From: Microbacterium immunditiarum
GTDB taxonomy: Bacteria > Actinomycetota > Actinomycetes > Actinomycetales > Microbacteriaceae
Reading direction: 5' to 3'
Assembly: GCF_013409785.1 (NCBI RefSeq)
Contig: NZ_JACCBV010000001.1
Coordinates: 2,604,001 to 2,668,000 of the forward strand
DNA length: 64,000 nucleotides
Shown: one piece after another, positions 45,230 through 54,329 of the stretch
Layout of the letters: each line of letters opens with the position of its first letter
How positions within the stretch are numbered: the stretch's first letter is position 1
Translations under genes and position numbers: made by a program
The notes under the pieces: generated by a model
Seen by the model: only the letters and a program-made list of their open reading frames with translations
The model's database searches: none
Told to the model about the DNA's origin: nothing

Positions 45230-46418
45230 GCCCCTGCCGGTCGAGCCAGTCGCGGATGCTCGCCGTCCAACGCTCCTGGTCGTAGTTCCACAGCTTCGTG
45301 TGGCGGGCGACCTCGAACACCTGCATCTCCACGAGGTCGGGGCGCGCGACGACGAGGTCGTGCGACGCGTCGGACGGGACGAAGCCGTCGTCGTCGCTGT
45401 GCAGGATGAGGATCGGATGCCGCAGCTCGTCGGCGCGGGCGACGACGTCGAGCTGCTCGAACGGGATGCGCCCGCCCGCGCGCGTGATCGTGGCCCCCCA
45501 TTCGGAGCCGAGCGCGCCGAGGGCGAGGTCCTTCACGGCGGGCGGCAGCTTCATCAGCCGCGCCTGGTAGTCCAGGACGATGCGCCAGTCGATCACCGGC
45601 GACTCGAGCACGAGCCCGGCGATGACACTGCGGTGCGCGGAGCTGAGTGCGAGCTGAAGCGCGATGGCCCCGCCCATCGACCACCCCATGAGGATGATCC
45701 TGCGGGCGCCGCGGCGGCGCGCGAAGCCCACCGCCGCGTCGACATCGCGCCACTCCGTCGCCCCGAGCGCGTACGTGCCCGCGCGGCTGCGTGGCGCCTC
45801 GCCGTCGTTGCGGTACGACACCAGCAGGCTCGTGATGCCGAGGCCGTGGAACAGCGGCACGGCGCGGAGGCACTCGGCGCGCGTGGCTCCGCGGCCGTGC
45901 ACGGCGATCACCCACACGTCGCCGTCGCCGGCCGGGAACAGCCACGCGGGGCACGGCCCGAGGGGCGAGCCGATCAGCTCGGACGAGAACGGCAGCTGCA
46001 GATCCTCGGGCCGGTCGAAGTACCAGCCGCTGAAGGCGGCGTCTCGCGATATGCGGGACTGCGGACCGACATGGGTGAGGAGCTTTCGCTTGACGCTCGC
46101 GGCGTCCTGCGCGAGCACCGACCCGAGCTTGAGGTAGTTCTCGGTGCCGCTTGTGAACAGACCGTAGCGGCCCGGGAGCACCGAGTCGTCGGTGCGCTCG
46201 AGCGTGATGGTCTGGGCGGCGGTGTCGAGGGCCAGGATGCGCGTGTCGGCGACGCGGTCAGCCGGGGTGACGACGCGGCGTGCGACGCGCGTCGAGAGCA
46301 CCGCGAGCACGCCGAGGATGCCGGCGAGCGCTGCGCTCAGAACGGTGAGCGCCACCCTCACGCCGGCGACGAGTGCGGGAGAGGCGCCGCTGCGCGCGGC
46401 GCGCCTGGGGCCAGTCAT
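45198..46418 (-). CDS. Membrane-anchored alpha/beta hydrolase
   Basis: 406 residues. A basic N-terminus and one membrane helix (about residues 22-45) are followed by a roughly 100-residue region and a hydrolase domain with VIAVHGRGATRAEC, the elbow MGWSMGGAIA with Ser near residue 250, and HSDDDGFVPSD plus RHTKLWNYD carrying the acid and His. The layout suggests an exported, tethered esterase. Its 3' end overlaps the convergent RibD-C gene. Confidence 0.82.
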   Translation of the reverse strand: MTGPRRAARSGASPALVAGVRVALTVLSAALAGILGVLAVLSTRVARRVVTPADRVADTRILALDTAAQTITLERTDDSVLPGRYGLFTSGTENYLKLGSVLAQDAASVKRKLLTHVGPQSRISRDAAFSGWYFDRPEDLQLPFSSELIGSPLGPCPAWLFPAGDGDVWVIAVHGRGATRAECLRAVPLFHGLGITSLLVSYRNDGEAPRSRAGTYALGATEWRDVDAAVGFARRRGARRIILMGWSMGGAIALQLALSSAHRSVIAGLVLESPVIDWRIVLDYQARLMKLPPAVKDLALGALGSEWGATITRAGGRIPFEQLDVVARADELRHPILILHSDDDGFVPSDASHDLVVARPDLVEMQVFEVARHTKLWNYDQERWTASIRDWLDRQGLIPAGAGADS

Positions 46419-46443
46419 CGAGCCATCACTCTAGTCTGTCCGC

Positions 46444-47031
46444 GTGGCCGAGCTTCGCCCTCCCGAATCCTCGTCGTTCGCGCACGCGGCCGCCGAGGTC
46501 CGGGCGACGAGATTCCGTGCCGACCTGGTCGTCCGCGAGATTCCCGCGCCCGCGGGGCTCGCGCCCGACGCCATCGCGCTGGCCGGCGATGTGCGGCCCG
46601 ACGCCGACACCGGTGACTCGATCTACGGCACCGGCCGCTTCGTGCTCCTGCACGACCCCGGCGAGCCGCCGCCCTGGAACGGCCCGTGGCGCATCGTGTG
46701 CTTCGCCCAGGCTCCCCTCGAACCCGACATCGGAGCGGATCCGCTGCTGGCGGATGTAGCGTGGTCTTGGCTGGTCGACGCGCTCGACGCGCATCGCGCC
46801 GGTTACCACTCCGCGTCCGGCACGGCGACGAAGACGATCTCCAAGGGATTCGGCTCGCTGAGCGGCGAAGGCGACGGATCGCAGATAGAACTGCGAGCGT
46901 CGTGGTCGCCGACGGGGCCCCTGGCGCCCCACGTCGAGGCCTGGGCGGAGCTGGTGTGCATGCTCGCGGGCCTTCCGCCGGGCTCGGAGGGCATCGAGGT
47001 GATCGGGATACGAAGGACGACACGTGGGTGA
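46444..47031 (+). CDS. DUF3000 family protein
   Basis: 195 residues from GTG 46444. The N-terminal helix (FAHAAAEVRATRFRADLVVREIP) and WNGPWRIVCFAQAPLE are typical of DUF3000, which is restricted to actinobacteria and has no known activity. The last eight bases overlap the RNase D start, the usual neighbour of this family. Confidence 0.9.
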   Translation: MAELRPPESSSFAHAAAEVRATRFRADLVVREIPAPAGLAPDAIALAGDVRPDADTGDSIYGTGRFVLLHDPGEPPPWNGPWRIVCFAQAPLEPDIGADPLLADVAWSWLVDALDAHRAGYHSASGTATKTISKGFGSLSGEGDGSQIELRASWSPTGPLAPHVEAWAELVCMLAGLPPGSEGIEVIGIRRTTRG

Positions 47032-48223
47032 ATACGACGTGCTCGCGGATGCTGCGAGCCTGGTCGCCGCCGCGCGCGCACTCACCGCGGGCACGGGTCC
47101 CGTCGCCGTCGACGTCGAGCGCGCGTCCGGGTTCCGCTACTCCCAGCGCGCGTACCTCGTGCAGGTGTTCCGGCGCGGCGCGGGCGTCTACCTTTTCGAC
47201 CCGCCCGAGATCGGCGACTTCGCCCCGCTTCAGGACGCGATCGGCGGCGCCGAGTGGGTCCTGCACGCCGCGAGCCAGGACCTCCCTTCGCTGCGCGAGC
47301 TCAGCCTCGAACCCGCGTCGATCTTCGACACCGAGCTCGCCGCGCGCCTTCTCGGCCGCGCCCGCGTAGGGTTGGGCGCCGTCGTCGAAGACACTCTCGG
47401 CATTTCCCTCGCGAAGGCTCACTCGGCCTCGGACTGGTCCGCCCGGCCCCTCCCGCAGTCATGGCTCGAGTACGCCGCGCTCGACGTCGAGCATCTCGTC
47501 GACGTCCGCGACGTGCTCGCGGCCGAGCTCGCCGAGCAGGGCAAGACACGGTTCGCCGAGGAGGAGTTCCGCGCCGTCCTCGACCGGGAGCCGAAACCTG
47601 CCCGCGAGGAGCCGTGGCGGCGCCTGAGCGGGCTGCACGCCGTTCGCGGTCGCAGGGCGCTCGCCGTCGCGCGATCCCTGTGGACGGCGCGCGAGGAGTT
47701 CGCGCAGGCTGAGGACGTCGCCCCTGGCCGGCTCGTGCCCGATCGGGCGCTCGTGGCCGCGGTCCTGGCCGACCCCCAGAGCAAGCAGGCGCTGGCGGCG
47801 CTGAAGGAGTTCACCGACCGGGCGAGCCGCACGCAGCTCGACCGCTGGTGGGCGGCGATCGAGCGCGGTCGCGCCGAGAAGGACCTTCCGCTCGAGCGCG
47901 GGGCGCGTGGCGACTCGCTCCCTCCCCCACGCGCGTGGCCCGATCGCAACCCCGAGGCAGACGCCCGGCTCAAGGCGGCGCGGCCCGCGGTCGAAGAGGT
48001 CGCGACCGCGCTCTCGATGCCCGTCGAGAACCTGCTCACGCCCGACCTCCTCCGCCGTGTGGCGTGGGCTCCGCCTGAACCTGTGACTGCGCAGACGATC
48101 TCCCGGGCGCTGGCTGAACTGGGCGCGAGGTCGTGGCAGATTGAACAGACGGCACACGTGATCGCCGACGCGTTTGTGGCTTCCGCGCAAACGGCGGCGA
48201 GCGGCGCGGATTCCGCTTCGTAG
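47024..48223 (+). CDS. rnd: Ribonuclease D with HRDC domain
   Basis: 399 residues from GTG 47024. The DEDDy exonuclease motifs are PVAVDVERASGF (residues near 25-36), LHAASQDLPSL (Asp) and WLEYAALDVEHL (Tyr and Asp) near residue 155. The C-terminal half has the HRDC-type helical domains (EEPWRRLSGLHAVRGRRALAVA). RNase D trims tRNA and stable RNA 3' ends. Confidence 0.94.
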   Translation: MGEYDVLADAASLVAAARALTAGTGPVAVDVERASGFRYSQRAYLVQVFRRGAGVYLFDPPEIGDFAPLQDAIGGAEWVLHAASQDLPSLRELSLEPASIFDTELAARLLGRARVGLGAVVEDTLGISLAKAHSASDWSARPLPQSWLEYAALDVEHLVDVRDVLAAELAEQGKTRFAEEEFRAVLDREPKPAREEPWRRLSGLHAVRGRRALAVARSLWTAREEFAQAEDVAPGRLVPDRALVAAVLADPQSKQALAALKEFTDRASRTQLDRWWAAIERGRAEKDLPLERGARGDSLPPPRAWPDRNPEADARLKAARPAVEEVATALSMPVENLLTPDLLRRVAWAPPEPVTAQTISRALAELGARSWQIEQTAHVIADAFVASAQTAASGADSAS

Positions 48224-48294
48224 GTTGCCGCAACCGATTTCGTGATACCCAGTCTCACCATAGGCTGGACGCGATCCCAATACTTGGAGGCAGA

Positions 48295-49503
48295 GTGGCC
48301 GAGATCTCGGACGTCTTCTTCGTCGATGGAATGCGCACCCCGTTCGGACGCGCCGGCGAAAAGGGCATGTACTGGAACACACGAGCCGATGACCTCGCCG
48401 TGAAGGCGACGATCGGCCTCATGGAGCGCAACGGCGACGTGCCGAAGGATCGCATCGACGACGTCGCGATCGCGGCGACGTCGCAGACCGGCGACCAGGG
48501 GCTCACCCTCGGTCGCTCGGTGGCGATCCTCGCGGGGCTCCCGCAGACGGTCCCCGGCTTCGCGATCGACCGCATGTGCGCGGGCGCCATGACGAGCGTC
48601 ACGACGATGGCGGCCTCGATCGGCGTCGGCATGTACGACCTCGCGCTCGCCGGCGGCGTCGAGCACATGGGGCACCACCCGATCGGCTCGAACGCCGACC
48701 CGAACCCGCGGTTCGTGGCCGAGCGCATGGTCGACCCGGGTGCGCTCAACATGGGCGTGACCGCGGAGCGCATCTTCGACCGCTTCCCCCACCTGACGAA
48801 GGAGCGCTCCGACCGCTTCGGCATGCTGAGCCAGCACAAGGCGCAGGCCGCTTACGACGCGGGCAAGATCCAGCCCGACCTCGTCCCCGTCGCGATCAAG
48901 GACGCCGACGGCGCGTGGGGCCTCGCGACCGAGGATGAGGGCCGCCGCCCCAGCACCACCATGGATGACCTCGCGGGCCTGAAGACGCCGTTCCGCCCGC
49001 ACGGGCGCGTCACGGCCGGGACGTCCTCGCCGCTCACCGACGGCGCGACGATGTCGCTGCTCGCGGGCGGCGACGCCGTGAAGGAGTTCGACCTGCAGCC
49101 CAAGATGAAGCTCGTCTCGTTCGCGTTCGCCGGCGTGCAGCCGGAGATCATGGGCATCGGCCCCATCCCCTCGACCGAGAAGGCGCTCAAGAAGGCCGGC
49201 CTCACGATCGACGACATCGGCCTGTTCGAGCTCAACGAGGCGTTCGCGATCCAGGTCATCTCGCTGCTCGACCACTTCGGCATCGCCGACGACGACCCGC
49301 GTGTCAACCAGTGGGGCGGCGCGATCGCCGTCGGCCACCCGCTCGCGGCATCCGGTGTTCGCCTCATGATCCAGCTCGCGGCACAGTTCGCCGAGCGTCC
49401 CGACGTCCGCTACGGACTCACCGCGATGTGCGTCGGCCTCGGGCAGGGCGGGTCCGTGATCTGGGAGAACCCGCACTACGACGGCAAGAAGAAGAAGCAC
49501 TGA
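48295..49503 (+). CDS. fadA: Acetyl-CoA C-acyltransferase (thiolase)
   Basis: 402 residues from GTG 48295 with GGAGG six bases upstream. The acyl-binding Cys is in RMCAGAMTS near residue 94. LNEAFAIQ, GHPLAASG and the second active Cys (CVGLGQGGS near 380) complete the site. It catalyses the last step of beta-oxidation and is 18 bases from the multifunctional partner downstream. Confidence 0.95.
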   Translation: MAEISDVFFVDGMRTPFGRAGEKGMYWNTRADDLAVKATIGLMERNGDVPKDRIDDVAIAATSQTGDQGLTLGRSVAILAGLPQTVPGFAIDRMCAGAMTSVTTMAASIGVGMYDLALAGGVEHMGHHPIGSNADPNPRFVAERMVDPGALNMGVTAERIFDRFPHLTKERSDRFGMLSQHKAQAAYDAGKIQPDLVPVAIKDADGAWGLATEDEGRRPSTTMDDLAGLKTPFRPHGRVTAGTSSPLTDGATMSLLAGGDAVKEFDLQPKMKLVSFAFAGVQPEIMGIGPIPSTEKALKKAGLTIDDIGLFELNEAFAIQVISLLDHFGIADDDPRVNQWGGAIAVGHPLAASGVRLMIQLAAQFAERPDVRYGLTAMCVGLGQGGSVIWENPHYDGKKKKH

Positions 49504-49521
49504 GGACCGGGAGCACGATCG

Positions 49522-51666
49522 ATGACTGACTACGAAAAGGTCGACTTCTCTCCGCTGGAGGCCCTCGCTGAGGGCGAGGTCGTCACGCATTCGCGCGTGC
49601 GCGACATCCGTCTCCCGTCCGGCAAGGTGCTCGCGCTCATCACGCTCGACAACGGCCGCGACCACACGCGCCCCAACACCCTCGGGCCGACCACGCTCAA
49701 GGAGTTCGGCGCGGAGCTCGACGCGCTCAAGGCGCGCGCGGCGGCCGGCGAGATCCAGGCGGTCGGGGTGACCGGCAAGCAGTACATCCTCGCCGCCGGC
49801 GCCGACCTGTCCGACATCTCGCGCCTGGGCTCGAAGGACAACGCACGCCTCATCGCGCAGCTCGGCCACCACGTGTTCGGCAAGCTCGACGAGCTCGGCG
49901 TGCCGTCGTTCGCGTTCGTGAACGGCCTCGCGCTCGGAGGCGGTCTCGAGATCGCCCTCAACTCGACGTACCGCACCGTCGACGCGTCGGCCGCGGCGAT
50001 CGCGCTTCCCGAGGTGTTCCTCGGCCTCATCCCCGGATGGGGCGGGGCGTACCTGCTGCCGAACCTCATCGGCATCGAGAACGCGCTCGAGGTCGTCATC
50101 TCGAACCCGCTCAAGCAGAACCGCACACTCAAGCCGCAGCAGGCGTTCGAGCTCGGGATCGTCGACGCGATCTTCCCCGCGGCGAACTACCTCGAGGACT
50201 CGCTGCGCTGGGCCGACGGCGTGCTGTCGGGCGCGATCAAGGTCGAGCGCAAGAACAAGCCGGGCAAGCTCGAGCGCACCATGAAGTGGCCGGTCGCGAT
50301 CAAGGTCGCCCGCGGCATGCTCGAGTCGAGGATCGGCACCGTGCCGCGCTCGCCGTACGTCGCGCTCGAGCTCCTCGAGAAGGCCAAGGGCGGCACGAAG
50401 GCCGAAGGCTTCGAGCGCGAGGACGAGGCGCTCGCAGACCTCGTCGCGCGCGACCAGTTCGCCGCGTCGATGTACGCGTTCGACCTGGTGCAGAAGCGCG
50501 CGAAGCGTCCGGTCGGCGCCCCCGACAAGGACCTCGCGAAGAAGGTCACGAAGGTCGGCATCATCGGCGCGGGCCTCATGGCGAGCCAGTTCGCCCTGCT
50601 CTTCGTGCGCAAGCTCCAGGTTCCGGTGCTCATCACCGACCTCGACCAGGAGCGAGTCGACAAGGGCATCGCGTACATCCACGACGAGATCGGCAAGCTC
50701 GAGGCGAAGGGCCGCCTCGACGGCGACACCGCCAACAAGCTGCGCGCGCTCGTGACGGGCACGACCGACAAGAGCCTCTACGCCGACTGCGACTTCGTCA
50801 TCGAGGCGGTCTTCGAAGAGGTCGGCGTCAAGCAGCAGGTGTTCGGCGAGATCGAGCAGATCGTCGCGGAGGACACGATCCTCGCGACCAACACGTCGTC
50901 GCTCTCGGTCGAGGAGATCGGCGCGAAGCTCGCTCACCCCGAGCGCCTGGTCGGGTTCCACTTCTTCAACCCCGTCGCGGTCATGCCGCTCATCGAGATC
51001 GTGAAGACGCCCCAGACAGCGGATGCCGCGCTCTCGACCGCGTTCGTCGTCGCGAAGAACCTCGGCAAGAACGCGGTCCTCACCGCCGACGCGCCCGGCT
51101 TCGTCGTCAACCGCCTGCTCGCGAAGGTCATGGGCGAGGCCGCCCGCGCCGTCTACCAGGGCACATCCCTGCTGACGGTCGAGAAGGCCTTCGGCCCCCT
51201 TGGCCTCCCGATGACCCCGTTCCAGCTCATCGACCTCGTCGGCTGGAAGGTCGCCGCACACGTGCAGGACACCATGGTGCGCGCCTTCCCCGACCGCTTC
51301 TACGCGAACGAGAACTTCCACGCGCTCGCGGAGCTGCCGGAGGTCGTCGAGAAGGACAAGAACGGCAGGGTCACCGGCTGGACGAAGGCCGCAGAGAAGA
51401 CGCTCAAGGGCGCGGTCGGCTCGACCCCCGCGACCGAGGACGAGATCCTGCGCCGCGTGCAGGACGGACTCGCGCAGGAGATCAGGATCATGCTCGACGA
51501 GGGCGTCGTCCCCGAGGTCGAAGACATCGACCTGTGCCTCATCCTCGGGGCCGGCTGGCCGTTCATCGATGGCGGCGCGTCACCGTACCTCGATCGCGAG
51601 GGCGCGTCCGAGCGCGTCTTCGGCGACACGTTCCACCACCCGCCCATCAAGGGCGTCGGCGCCTGA
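49522..51666 (+). CDS. fadB: Multifunctional enoyl-CoA hydratase/3-hydroxyacyl-CoA dehydrogenase
   Basis: 714 residues. The N-terminal hydratase domain (to about residue 300) contains FVNGLALGGGLEIAL and PEVFLGLIPGWGGAYLLP. The dehydrogenase part has the NAD motif GIIGAGLMASQFALL near residue 343, then TNTSSLSVEEIG, GFHFFNPVAVMPLIEIV with the catalytic His, and a C-terminal domain. With fadA it supplies fatty-acid beta-oxidation; a strong terminator follows. Confidence 0.96.
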   Translation: MTDYEKVDFSPLEALAEGEVVTHSRVRDIRLPSGKVLALITLDNGRDHTRPNTLGPTTLKEFGAELDALKARAAAGEIQAVGVTGKQYILAAGADLSDISRLGSKDNARLIAQLGHHVFGKLDELGVPSFAFVNGLALGGGLEIALNSTYRTVDASAAAIALPEVFLGLIPGWGGAYLLPNLIGIENALEVVISNPLKQNRTLKPQQAFELGIVDAIFPAANYLEDSLRWADGVLSGAIKVERKNKPGKLERTMKWPVAIKVARGMLESRIGTVPRSPYVALELLEKAKGGTKAEGFEREDEALADLVARDQFAASMYAFDLVQKRAKRPVGAPDKDLAKKVTKVGIIGAGLMASQFALLFVRKLQVPVLITDLDQERVDKGIAYIHDEIGKLEAKGRLDGDTANKLRALVTGTTDKSLYADCDFVIEAVFEEVGVKQQVFGEIEQIVAEDTILATNTSSLSVEEIGAKLAHPERLVGFHFFNPVAVMPLIEIVKTPQTADAALSTAFVVAKNLGKNAVLTADAPGFVVNRLLAKVMGEAARAVYQGTSLLTVEKAFGPLGLPMTPFQLIDLVGWKVAAHVQDTMVRAFPDRFYANENFHALAELPEVVEKDKNGRVTGWTKAAEKTLKGAVGSTPATEDEILRRVQDGLAQEIRIMLDEGVVPEVEDIDLCLILGAGWPFIDGGASPYLDREGASERVFGDTFHHPPIKGVGA

Positions 51667-51679
51667 CCTGTTCCAGCAG

Positions 51680-51713
51680 GAGGAGGACGGTCCCCGCGGG
51701 GGCCGTCCTCCTC
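51680..51713 (+). terminator. Strong terminator after fadA-fadB
   Basis: A 14-bp GC-rich stem with one wobble pair (GGAGGACGG against CCGTCCTCC, inner CCCC/GGGG) followed by TCTCTTGT. It lies between convergent fadB and pepN. Confidence 0.75.
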
Positions 51714-51747
51714 TCTTGTGCGCCGCGTACGAGGATCACGCCGCGCT

Positions 51748-54264
51748 TCAGCGCGGCAGTGCGGCGCGGACCCGGAGGTCCCGGGCGAGGTGGTCGCGCT
51801 GCTCCACGACGATGCGGCGCAGCGCCGCGGGTGCATCCTCGTTCGTCGTCAGCCACGCATCCACGAGATCGAGGGAGTCGCGCTCGGGGAACAGCCCGCG
51901 TACGAGGCGCGCGGCGATCTCGATGCTGCGCTCGTCCCAGACGTCGCGGATGCGCGTGAAGTACTCCTCGTCGAACGCCGCGAGCAGATCGCGCCGTCCG
52001 CCCGCGCGCACACCGGCGATCGTCGCGCTGAGGTGGTCGTTCGTGAGCGTCGTGTCGTCCCACGCGGCGTTCCACGCGGCGGCGCGCACCTCGGCGTCGG
52101 GTCGCGCAGCGAGCACCGTCCGATGCGCCGTGCGGCCCTTCGCAGTCGGGTCGCGGCGGAGCTCCTCGTCGGCGTCCTCCACGCCGGCGTGCCCGGTCAC
52201 CGACAATGCCGTGAGCCACGTCCAGCGCAGTTCCGGATCCGGCTGCAGGCCGTGCGGACCCGCGAGCGTGCCCGCGAGCATGCCGCGCAGCTCTTCCGCG
52301 CGCGCATCGTCGTGCGATGCGGCGAGGCCCACGGCGCGCGCCCACGCGAGCTGCGCGTCGCTGCCGGCGTCGGCCGTTCGCATACCCTGCCACGTCGTCT
52401 CGAGCCACGCGGCCCACACCCGCGGCCGGGCGTTCTCCGCGACGTAGTGTCCGACCGCGAACGCCGCGTTGGCGAGCACGTCAGCGCGCAGCGCCGAGTG
52501 TGTCTCCGCTCCGGCGTGACGCCGGACGATGTCGAGGTACCGCGCGGCCGGCAGCTCGCCGTCGCGCGTCGCGTCCCACAGCGCAGACCACACCAGCCCG
52601 CGCGCAAGAGCATCGTCCAGCGTCGACAGCGCCGACTCGACGGACTCGAGCGACGCGTCATCGAGGCGCACCTTCGCATACGTGAGATCACCGTCGTTGG
52701 GGAGGATGAGGTCTGCGGGGGCGAGCACGCCGAGCGGCGTGCGCTCGGCATGCACGTCGGCGTGGGCGGCATCCGTACGCACCAGATGACCGTCGCGCAG
52801 CCCATACAGCCCGATGCGCAGCCGGTGCGGACGCGGGTCCGTCTGCACGAGGACCGCGCCTTCGTCGTCGCGCTCCACCCGGATCGTGGACACGCCCGTC
52901 GTCTCGAGCCACGCCCGCGACCAGGCGTGCACGTCGCGCCCGGACGCCTCCTCGAGATGGCGGAGAAGATCGTCGAGCGTGGTGTTCCCGAACGCATGCG
53001 CCGCGAAGTAGCGCCGTGCGCCCTCGAAGAACGCCTCCTCGCCGACGAACGCCACGAGCTGCTTCAGCACCGACGCGCCCTTGGCGTACGTGATGCCGTC
53101 GAAGTTCAGCTTCGCGGCCTCGAGGTCGGGGATGTCGGCGACGATCGGATGCGTTGTGGGCAGCTGATCCTGCTGATACGCCCATGCCTTGCGGCGCGTC
53201 GCGAACGTCACCCACGCGTCCGGGAAGCGCGTGACCGCCGCGGTGGCGTGCGCGCCCATGTAGTCGGCGAAGGACTCCTTGAGCCACAGGTCGTCCCACC
53301 ACCGCATCGTGACGAGATCGCCGAACCACATGTGGGCCATCTCGTGGAGGATCGTGTTCGCGCGTGCCTCGTGCTGCGCGACGGTCGACGCGCCGCGGAA
53401 GACATAGGACTCGGTGAAGGTGACCAGCCCCGGGTTCTCCATCGCGCCGATGTTGTACTCGGGCACGAAGATCTGGTCGTACTTGCCCCACGGGTAGGGG
53501 TATCGGAACGCATCCGTGAAGAAATCGAGCCCTTGGCCCGTGATCTCGAGGATTTCGTCGGCGTCGAGGTGCTCCGCGAGCGATGCGCGGCAGTGCACCC
53601 CGAGCGCGATCGCCTGCTCGCCCCGGCGCCACTCCCCCTCGACCCGGTGGTACGGTCCGGCAGCGACCGATGTGATGTAGCTGGAGAGCGGAAGCGTCTG
53701 GGCGAACTCGACGCGCTGCAGGTCACCCTCGGTCTGCGCCGACGCGATCGCCTGGTTCGAGAGCACGAGCCACCCCGCGGGCGCGGTCACGGCGAACGTG
53801 TACCGCGCCTTCATGTCCGGCTGTTCGAAGCACGCCATCACGCGGCGGGCGTCGGCGGGCTCGTAGTGCGTGTACACGTAGGTCTGCGCGTCGACGGGAT
53901 CGACGAAGCGGTGCAGCCCCTCACCGGAGCGGCTGTACGCCCCGCGCGCCGCGATCCGCACCGTCTGGCGGCCGCGGAGGCCGGAGAGGCGGATGCGGGC
54001 ACCGTCCCACTCGACGGGCCGCGGAACGCCGTCGACCTCGACAGCGTCGACGGCCTCGCCGATGAAGTCCACCCATGCGTCGACGCCGCCGTCGGCGGCG
54101 CCGGCGGCGGAATCCGTCTCGATCTCGAGCGTGCTGGCCGTCGCGAACCCGCTCTTCTCGGGGTCGGGAGCGGTCGTCAGGTCGAGCTCGACGCGGACGG
54201 TGCGGACGGTCACGGAGGCCGACCGCGCGGCGGTCTCCTCCCGAGTCAGGTTGGCGGTGCTCAC
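51748..54264 (-). CDS. pepN: Aminopeptidase N (M1 family)
   Basis: 838 residues from GTG 54264. The zinc site is HEMAHMWFGD with the distal Glu in LWLKESFADYMG, and the exopeptidase loop is NIGAMENPGLV. The C-terminal alpha-helical ERAP1-like domain completes the usual actinobacterial PepN length. It removes N-terminal residues from peptides in the cytoplasm. Confidence 0.97.
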   Translation of the reverse strand: MSTANLTREETAARSASVTVRTVRVELDLTTAPDPEKSGFATASTLEIETDSAAGAADGGVDAWVDFIGEAVDAVEVDGVPRPVEWDGARIRLSGLRGRQTVRIAARGAYSRSGEGLHRFVDPVDAQTYVYTHYEPADARRVMACFEQPDMKARYTFAVTAPAGWLVLSNQAIASAQTEGDLQRVEFAQTLPLSSYITSVAAGPYHRVEGEWRRGEQAIALGVHCRASLAEHLDADEILEITGQGLDFFTDAFRYPYPWGKYDQIFVPEYNIGAMENPGLVTFTESYVFRGASTVAQHEARANTILHEMAHMWFGDLVTMRWWDDLWLKESFADYMGAHATAAVTRFPDAWVTFATRRKAWAYQQDQLPTTHPIVADIPDLEAAKLNFDGITYAKGASVLKQLVAFVGEEAFFEGARRYFAAHAFGNTTLDDLLRHLEEASGRDVHAWSRAWLETTGVSTIRVERDDEGAVLVQTDPRPHRLRIGLYGLRDGHLVRTDAAHADVHAERTPLGVLAPADLILPNDGDLTYAKVRLDDASLESVESALSTLDDALARGLVWSALWDATRDGELPAARYLDIVRRHAGAETHSALRADVLANAAFAVGHYVAENARPRVWAAWLETTWQGMRTADAGSDAQLAWARAVGLAASHDDARAEELRGMLAGTLAGPHGLQPDPELRWTWLTALSVTGHAGVEDADEELRRDPTAKGRTAHRTVLAARPDAEVRAAAWNAAWDDTTLTNDHLSATIAGVRAGGRRDLLAAFDEEYFTRIRDVWDERSIEIAARLVRGLFPERDSLDLVDAWLTTNEDAPAALRRIVVEQRDHLARDLRVRAALPR

Positions 54265-54329
54265 CCGTCCATGCTTCCACTGCCGGACGCGGTTCCTCGC
54301 TCGATGGGGGCCGGCACCGGTCGGCGCGG

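Noticed and set aside
47419..51321. A 1300-codon open frame antisense to rnd, fadA and fadB
   Set aside because: High-GC genes give long open antisense frames; the translation is rich in Arg/Glu/Val with no domain, while the sense strand holds clear enzymes.
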